A model generated the notes under the pieces. It was not told where the DNA came from, searched no databases, and was given only the letters and a program-made list of their open reading frames with translations. From assembly GCA_015494185.1 (NCBI GenBank), contig WGBT01000038.1:1-6629 (forward strand): 6,629 bases of DNA, in the 5' to 3' direction. The DNA is from Hyphomicrobiales bacterium. Its GTDB lineage: Bacteria; Pseudomonadota; Alphaproteobacteria; Rhizobiales; S144-35. Within the stretch, counting starts at the first letter, position 1. The number at the start of each line of letters is the position of its first letter. The position numbers were made by a program, and so were the translations under genes. Positions 1-3,846 of this stretch are shown here, in pieces.

Positions 1-323
1 GCGCCGGTCATGATCTGGGCAACGCTTTTGGGCTGCAAACTTTGTGGCGGCGCGCCGGCATTGAGGGTGGCCGAGATCGGCATTTGCACCATGCCATCGG
101 CATCTTGGGGCAGGCGGGCAAGATCGGCACTGTTAAGCGCATAGCCATCCATGGCGCTGTTGTCGCCAGGGGGCACATCGATCCGGGCCTTGAGGGGGGC
201 GGCGAGAATGCGCCCGCAAGCCTCGCTTAAGGGCACTTGTTCGGTGCTGGTTATCGGAGTGACCGCCGCGCACATTTGCGCTTTGGCTTCGGCAAGCGGC
301 AGCAGGGGGGGGAGCGGTGTCAT
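1..323 (-). CDS. moeA: Molybdopterin molybdenumtransferase MoeA, 5' portion (cut by window edge)
   Basis: MoeA catalyses molybdate insertion into adenylylated molybdopterin, the last common step of molybdenum cofactor synthesis, in the cytoplasm. Only the first 107 codons are present; the family is usually about 400 residues, so roughly a quarter is visible. The reverse-strand translation starts MTPLPPLLPLAEAKAQM and contains the family hallmark VPPGDNSAMDGYAL at residues 50-63, the conserved loop of the MoeA N-terminal region, then NAGAPPQ and VAQIMTG at the cut end, matching the conserved stretch that normally reads IMTGAP in the family. The ATG at 321-323 is preceded by AGGAGG at 334-339 (10-base spacing) and lies 6 bases beyond the moaD stop, so the two genes are almost certainly cotranscribed. 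A run of eight G (305-312, + strand) falls in the early proline/leucine codons. Identification rests on these motifs and on moaD as neighbour; GephE-type MoeA relatives share the fold. Confidence 0.9.
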   Translation of the reverse strand, partial: MTPLPPLLPLAEAKAQMCAAVTPITSTEQVPLSEACGRILAAPLKARIDVPPGDNSAMDGYALNSADLARLPQDADGMVQMPISATLNAGAPPQSLQPKSVAQIMTG

Positions 324-329
324 GGCAAC

Positions 330-587
330 TCAGCCTCCTGTCACAGGTGGGAAAAAGGCGATTTCGGCCGAACCGTTGAGGGGGGCTGTATGGGAGGCGT
401 GCCGATGATCGAGCGCAACATGAATGGTATCAGGCTTGGCAAAAGCGCGGGCATGGTTGGGGCTGCGGCGGGCCAACAGCTGGATCAGCTCCGCAACGGT
501 CGATATTTCCGGCGGCAGCTCGATGATTTCTTCAGCGGTTCCAATCTGTTCCCGCAGCCAGGCGAAATAGAGGATTTTAGCGCGCAT
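330..587 (-). CDS. moaD: Molybdopterin synthase sulfur-carrier subunit MoaD
   Basis: MoaD is the small ubiquitin-like subunit of molybdopterin synthase. Its C-terminal glycine is thiocarboxylated and, in complex with MoaE, donates sulfur to precursor Z (cPMP) to make molybdopterin. The 85-residue product matches the family size (about 80-90). It opens MRAKILYFAWLREQIG, the typical first beta strand of MoaD, has the STVAELIQLL helix region at about 29-38, and ends in AFFPPVTGG, the diagnostic tail with the terminal Gly-Gly that must be exposed for thiocarboxylation. The ATG at 585-587 gives the full N-terminal strand; upstream is only a weak purine-rich stretch (AAGAG). moaE is not adjacent: moeA follows directly. 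The gene is divergent from nirB, sharing the 588-887 region. I found no convincing promoter for this strand. Confidence 0.93.
   Translation of the reverse strand: MRAKILYFAWLREQIGTAEEIIELPPEISTVAELIQLLARRSPNHARAFAKPDTIHVALDHRHASHTAPLNGSAEIAFFPPVTGG
334..339 (-). promoter_or_regulatory. moeA ribosome binding site inside the moaD Gly-Gly codons
   Basis: Read on the minus strand, AGGAGG is a perfect Shine-Dalgarno sequence 10 bases before the moeA ATG. It is formed from the last base of the Thr codon and the two Gly codons (GGA GGC) that encode the functional C-terminal diglycine of MoaD. This fixes the moeA start and suggests translational coupling between the two genes. Confidence 0.7.
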
Positions 588-683
588 TTCGTTTGCTCTT
601 TTTCTGGTGTTTTTTGCAATTTTGTTAGCTCTTTAAAGGAGAACCAAGTCTAATTTATTGGCAGTCAGATTTGTTGACCAAAA

Positions 684-712
684 TTTATGCGCAATCAATA
701 TTGTCGCATAAA
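684..712. promoter_or_regulatory. Imperfect inverted repeat, candidate enhancer (activator binding) site for the nirB promoter
   Basis: Exact 8-base arms TTTATGCG (684-691) and CGCATAAA (705-712) flank a 13-base spacer in which CAAT and ATTG continue the symmetry, offset by one base. The centre, near 698, is about 128 bases upstream of the predicted start, the distance at which sigma-54 enhancer-binding proteins normally bind. It does not match the classical NtrC site (TGCAC, seven bases, GTGCA) or the NifA site (TGT, ten bases, ACA), so the cognate protein is unknown; NtrC-family variants are possible. That it is an enhancer is inferred from symmetry and position. Confidence 0.5.
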
Positions 713-769
713 AAACAGCCGAAACAAGGTAAGCCTGCTTTCAAGGGGAAAGGGTGTTTTTCTTTTTTA

Positions 770-782
770 TATCAATTCATTA
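770..782 (+). promoter_or_regulatory. IHF binding site (consensus match)
   Basis: TATCAATTCATTA matches the IHF consensus WATCAA-N4-TTR at every defined position, and a T-rich tract (757-768) lies immediately upstream, as in strong IHF sites. Its centre lies about 50 bases before the predicted transcription start, between the candidate enhancer and the sigma-54 element. This is the usual place for the IHF bend that brings a distant activator to RpoN-RNA polymerase. The consensus is short, so position and context carry much of the weight. Confidence 0.55.
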
Positions 783-799
783 TGTGTGTATTAAGGAGC

Positions 800-815
800 T
801 GGCATGAACATTGCT
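800..815 (+). promoter_or_regulatory. Sigma-54 (RpoN) -24/-12 promoter of nirB
   Basis: TGGCATGAACATTGCT matches the RpoN consensus TGGCAYG-N4-TTGCW with correct spacing: GG at 801-802 (-24 element) and GC at 813-814 (-12 element). The predicted start is near 826, leaving a leader of about 62 bases before the nirB ATG. RpoN promoters need an ATP-dependent activator, which for nitrate assimilation is commonly the nitrogen-status regulator NtrC. The promoter is placed to drive nirB and nirD, and probably nasA. Confidence 0.82.
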
Positions 816-887
816 TTGTTTGTCGTGGATTAACCAAACGATGTGCACAATTTGTAACGTGCCTTAGATTTATGTGGAGCGGACGCG

Positions 888-3359
888 ATGACGCAGAAAC
901 TCGTAGTCGTCGGCAATGGCATGGCCGGGATGCGGACTATTGAGGAACTTCTCAAGATTACCCCTGATCTTTACGACATTACGGTTTTCGGAGACGAGCC
1001 TTACGGCAATTACAACCGGATTTTGCTTTCGCCGGTGCTGGCTGGCGAGAAGACCATCGATGATATCATGCTCAACACAGAAGAGTGGTATGCCGAAAAC
1101 AATATCACCCTGAGAAAGGGGGTCAAAGTCACCGAAATCCGCCGCGACCGGCGGGTTGTCATTGCCGAAGACGGGTCGGAGACGCCTTATGACCGGTTGC
1201 TGATTGCAACGGGGTCACGGCCCTTCATTCTGCCCATTGAGGGGGTTGGCCTGCAAGGGGTGCTCACTTTTCGTGACATTCACGATGTCAATCAGATGCT
1301 TGCCGCTGCGAAGACCGGCAAGAAGGCGGTGGTGATCGGCGGCGGCTTGCTTGGGCTCGAGGCGGCCAATGGCCTTGCCAAAAACGGCATGGATGTCACC
1401 GTCGTTCACTTGATGGATACGCTGATGGAGCGCCAGTTGGATGCGGCCGCTGGCGCGATGCTCAAAGCCAGCCTGGAACAGCGTGATCTGAAGTTTTTGA
1501 TGGAGGCCAAGACCAAGGCGATTGTGGGCCGCGACAAGGTCGAAGCCGTTGAGCTGGAAGATGGCCGCAAAATTCCCGCCGATCTGGTGGTAATGGCGGT
1601 GGGCATCAAGCCCAATATCGAACTGGCCCAAAAGGCGGGGCTTTATTGCGAACGGGGTATTGTGGTCGATGATACCATGCTGACCTATGATGGCCGCATC
1701 TATGCGGTTGGCGAGTGTGTTCAACACCGCGGTGTGGCCTATGGGTTGGTAGCGCCGTTGTTCGAGCAGGCCAAGGTCTGCGCCAATCACTTGGCGCGCA
1801 AGGCCACCGCCGCCTATAAAGGTTCTGTCACCTCCACCAAGTTGAAAGTCACCGGGATCGATCTGTTCTCAGCAGGTGATTTCGCTGGCGGCGAGGGGGT
1901 TGAAGAAATCGTCCTGAAAGACCCTTATGGTGGTGTTTATAAGAAATTGTGCATCAAGGACAACAAGATCCGGGGCGCGGTTCTTTATGGCGACACCATG
2001 GACGGCCCTTGGTATTTCCAGCTGATGCGCGAAGGCACCGATATTTCCGAAATCCGCGATCATTTGCTGTTTGGCCAGGCGCATTTGGGGGATAGCGGCC
2101 ATGGCGGCCAAGAAAGCGGGGTGGCGCTGCTGAGCGATGATGCTGAAATCTGCGGCTGTAACGGGGTTTGCAAAGGCGAAATCGTTGATGCCATCGTCGA
2201 GAAAAAACTGTTCACCCTCGATGATGTCCGCGCCCATACCAAGGCTTCCTCGTCTTGCGGCTCCTGCACCGGGCTGGTTGAGCAGCTTTTGGCCACCACA
2301 CTGGGCGGCGATTATTCGGAAACCCCCAAAGAAAAGCCGATTTGCGCCTGTACCGACCTTTCCCATGACGCGGTGCGCGAAGTGATCAATACTCAGGAGA
2401 TCAAGACCATTCCCGAGCTGATGGCCTTTCTGGAATGGAAAACGCCCAATGGTTGCGCCACTTGCCGGCCGGCGTTGAACTATTATCTGTTGTGCCGCTG
2501 GCCGGAAGACTATGAGGACGACAGCCAATCCCGGTTCATCAATGAACGGGCCCATGGCAATATTCAAAAAGATGGTACCTATTCGGTGGTGCCGCGCATG
2601 TGGGGCGGGGTGACGACGCCGGATGAGTTGCGTGCCATTGCTGATGTCGCGGAAAAATACAAGGTCCGCGAAGTCAAGGTGACCGGCGGCCAGCGGATTG
2701 ATCTATTTGGCGTCGAAAAGGAAGACTTGCCGGAGATCTGGCGTGATCTGTCCAAGGCGGGGTTTGTCTCGGGCCATGCCTATGGCAAGGCGTTGCGCAC
2801 CGTAAAGACCTGTGTCGGCTCGCAATGGTGCCGGTTTGGAACTCAGGATTCGACGGGGCTTGGCATCAAGCTGGAACAGATGACCTGGGGATCGTGGATG
2901 CCGCACAAATTCAAAATGGCGGTTTCCGGCTGTCCGCGTAATTGTGCCGAAGCAACCATCAAGGATTTCGGTGTGGTCTGCGTCGAATCCGGTTATGAGT
3001 TGCATATTGGCGGCAATGGCGGCATCAAGGTCCGGGTGACGGATCTGCTCACCAAAGTGGAAACCGAAGAAGAGGTGCTCGAATATACTGCGGCCTTCAT
3101 TCAGCTTTATCGCGAGGAGGCGCATTATCTGGAACGCACCGCCCCTTGGGTCGAACGGGTTGGCTTGGCCTATGTCAAGAAGAAGATCCTTGACGATCCT
3201 GAAAACCGCAAGGCATTGCGGGACCGGTTCTTGAAATCCCAGCGCCGGGCGCAGATCGATCCATGGAAAGAAAATGCGACTTCGCCGCAGCGGCAGGCTC
3301 AATTCAAGCCATTGCGTGATCTGACGCGGCAGCAAGATTTGGAGGGAGCAAACGCATGA
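888..3359 (+). CDS. nirB: Assimilatory NADH nitrite reductase, large (siroheme) subunit NirB
   Basis: NirB catalyses the six-electron reduction of nitrite to ammonium with NADH in the cytoplasm. At 823 residues it is of normal length and shows every module: a FAD-binding Rossmann motif (GNGMAG, 9-14), an NADH-binding motif (GGGLLG, 151-156), the FAD-contacting YAVGE (272-276), a first BFD-like [2Fe-2S] domain (C422, C424, C457, C460), a second with the same layout (C486, C488, C523, C526), a ferredoxin-like half-domain at about 555-625, and the siroheme/[4Fe-4S] domain with C642 and C648 (C-x5-C) plus C682 and C686 (C-x3-C). The ATG is preceded by GGAG at 876-879 (8-base spacing). The stop overlaps the nirD start (ATGA), indicating translational coupling. 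Transcription is predicted from the sigma-54 promoter 73 bases upstream of the start codon. Siroheme must come from a synthase encoded elsewhere. No frameshift or missing ligand is seen. Some alphaproteobacterial loci name this gene nasB. Confidence 0.97.
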   Translation: MTQKLVVVGNGMAGMRTIEELLKITPDLYDITVFGDEPYGNYNRILLSPVLAGEKTIDDIMLNTEEWYAENNITLRKGVKVTEIRRDRRVVIAEDGSETPYDRLLIATGSRPFILPIEGVGLQGVLTFRDIHDVNQMLAAAKTGKKAVVIGGGLLGLEAANGLAKNGMDVTVVHLMDTLMERQLDAAAGAMLKASLEQRDLKFLMEAKTKAIVGRDKVEAVELEDGRKIPADLVVMAVGIKPNIELAQKAGLYCERGIVVDDTMLTYDGRIYAVGECVQHRGVAYGLVAPLFEQAKVCANHLARKATAAYKGSVTSTKLKVTGIDLFSAGDFAGGEGVEEIVLKDPYGGVYKKLCIKDNKIRGAVLYGDTMDGPWYFQLMREGTDISEIRDHLLFGQAHLGDSGHGGQESGVALLSDDAEICGCNGVCKGEIVDAIVEKKLFTLDDVRAHTKASSSCGSCTGLVEQLLATTLGGDYSETPKEKPICACTDLSHDAVREVINTQEIKTIPELMAFLEWKTPNGCATCRPALNYYLLCRWPEDYEDDSQSRFINERAHGNIQKDGTYSVVPRMWGGVTTPDELRAIADVAEKYKVREVKVTGGQRIDLFGVEKEDLPEIWRDLSKAGFVSGHAYGKALRTVKTCVGSQWCRFGTQDSTGLGIKLEQMTWGSWMPHKFKMAVSGCPRNCAEATIKDFGVVCVESGYELHIGGNGGIKVRVTDLLTKVETEEEVLEYTAAFIQLYREEAHYLERTAPWVERVGLAYVKKKILDDPENRKALRDRFLKSQRRAQIDPWKENATSPQRQAQFKPLRDLTRQQDLEGANA

Positions 3360-3709
3360 GCAATCACGCGCCAGGTGAAAACTGGGTGTCGGTTGGAAAG
3401 TTGGAAGATATCCCCCCTTTGGGGGCGCGGATCGTGCGCCGTGAAGGTGGCAACATCGCCATCTTCCGGGCCGAAGGTGACCGGATCTATGCGCTGGAAA
3501 ACCGTTGCCCCCATAAAGGCGGGCCGTTGTCGGAAGGAATCGTTCATGGTTGCCGGGTCACCTGCCCGTTGCATAATTGGGTGATCGACCTTGACAGCGG
3601 CGAAGCGGTGGGCCCAGATGAAGGGGTGGTCAAGCGCTATGATGTCAAGCTCATTGACGGTGAAATCTATTTACATGACGCCGCTTTGAAGGCGCAGGAA
3701 GCAGCCTAA
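3356..3709 (+). CDS. nirD: Nitrite reductase small subunit NirD, Rieske-type [2Fe-2S] protein
   Basis: NirD is the small partner of NirB and is needed for NADH-dependent nitrite reduction. The 117-residue product has the Rieske_2 family size and keeps a full set of Rieske ligands: C51-P-H53 and C70-P-L-H73, within RCPHKGGPLSEG and VTCPLHNW. An intact cluster is therefore expected, whereas enteric NirD proteins, as far as I recall, lack part of this ligand set. Its ATG sits in an ATGA overlap with the nirB stop, and GGAGG at 3341-3345 gives a strong ribosome binding site 10 bases upstream. There is no signal peptide or membrane segment, so it is cytoplasmic. In Paracoccus-type systems the equivalent protein (NasG) is proposed to pass electrons to both the nitrite and nitrate reductases, a role that fits this gene's place between nirB and nasA. 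A Rieske ferredoxin of an oxygenase is the alternative, ruled unlikely by context. Confidence 0.94.
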   Translation: MSNHAPGENWVSVGKLEDIPPLGARIVRREGGNIAIFRAEGDRIYALENRCPHKGGPLSEGIVHGCRVTCPLHNWVIDLDSGEAVGPDEGVVKRYDVKLIDGEIYLHDAALKAQEAA

Positions 3710-3710
3710 G

Positions 3711-3731
3711 CGCCCTGGGGCGGGCCCTTTT
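3711..3731 (+). terminator. Weak GC-rich hairpin with T4 after nirD
   Basis: Immediately after the nirD stop, CGCCC (3711-3715) and GGGCG (3718-3722) can pair, or GCCC (3712-3715) with GGGC (3722-3725), followed by TTTT at 3728-3731. The stem is short and the T run is only four bases, so at best this is a partial attenuator that would lower nasA expression relative to nirBD, or an RNA-processing or stability element. It may have no function. Confidence 0.22.
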
Positions 3732-3816
3732 GGGGTGCCAAGTTTGCGGGCCAGTTGCGGGGCAGTAAAGCGGCCAAGCGGTCACAAGCGGTTTGCCGGG
3801 TGGCGGCAGGCAGCCT

Positions 3817-3846
3817 ATCAAGCGGCATATACTCAAGCGGCATATA
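3817..3846 (+). repeat. 15-bp tandem repeat abutting the nasA start codon
   Basis: ATCAAGCGGCATATA (3817-3831) is followed without a gap by CTCAAGCGGCATATA (3832-3846), 14 of 15 bases identical, and the nasA ATG begins at the next base. The repeat occupies the ribosome binding region, which has no recognisable Shine-Dalgarno sequence. The period is five codons, so an N-terminally extended frame from a TTG at 3793 would read a repeated (I/L)KRHI. I prefer the ATG because known NasA proteins start only a few residues before the first cluster cysteine. Confidence 0.75.

Larger units (their letters stand above)
588..887. other. Divergent regulatory region between moaD and nirB
   Basis: This 300-base stretch is visibly richer in A+T than the genes on either side and has no reading frame with coding character. 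Toward nirB it holds, in order, an imperfect palindrome (684-712), an A/T tract leading into an IHF-consensus site (770-782), a sigma-54 promoter element (800-815) and a leader of about 62 bases to the nirB ATG. Toward moaD only weak sigma-70-like hexamers can be found: on the minus strand TTGGTC lies 17 bases upstream of ATAAAT, a poor match, so I do not call a promoter there. The leader has no hairpin followed by a T run, so it does not resemble the NasR/NasT type of antitermination leader. Confidence 0.75.

Noticed and set aside
42..653. Plus-strand open frames (42-230, 151-408, 237-653) across the moaD/moeA region
   Set aside because: They lie antisense to moeA and moaD, which carry unmistakable family motifs (DNSAMDGYA; FPPVTGG), and their products have no recognisable features.
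842..862. NtrC-like pair GCAC (845-848) / GTGC (859-862) and the TGTGCACA palindrome in the nirB leader
   Set aside because: The spacer is 10 bases instead of the 7 of NtrC sites, it lies downstream of the predicted start, and the possible RNA stem is only 4 bp. It could still be a weak leader structure.
826..887. NasR/NasT-type antitermination leader before nirB
   Set aside because: The leader is about 62 bases long and has no terminator hairpin followed by a T run.
671..943. Possible 90-codon plus-strand gene in the intergenic region
   Set aside because: It starts at a TTG without a ribosome binding site, crosses the promoter elements and runs into nirB out of frame; composition is that of regulatory DNA.
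3793..3846. N-terminal extension of NasA from TTG at 3793
   Set aside because: It has no ribosome binding site, and the extra residues are repeat-derived and outside the conserved family N-terminus; the ATG at 3847 fits better.
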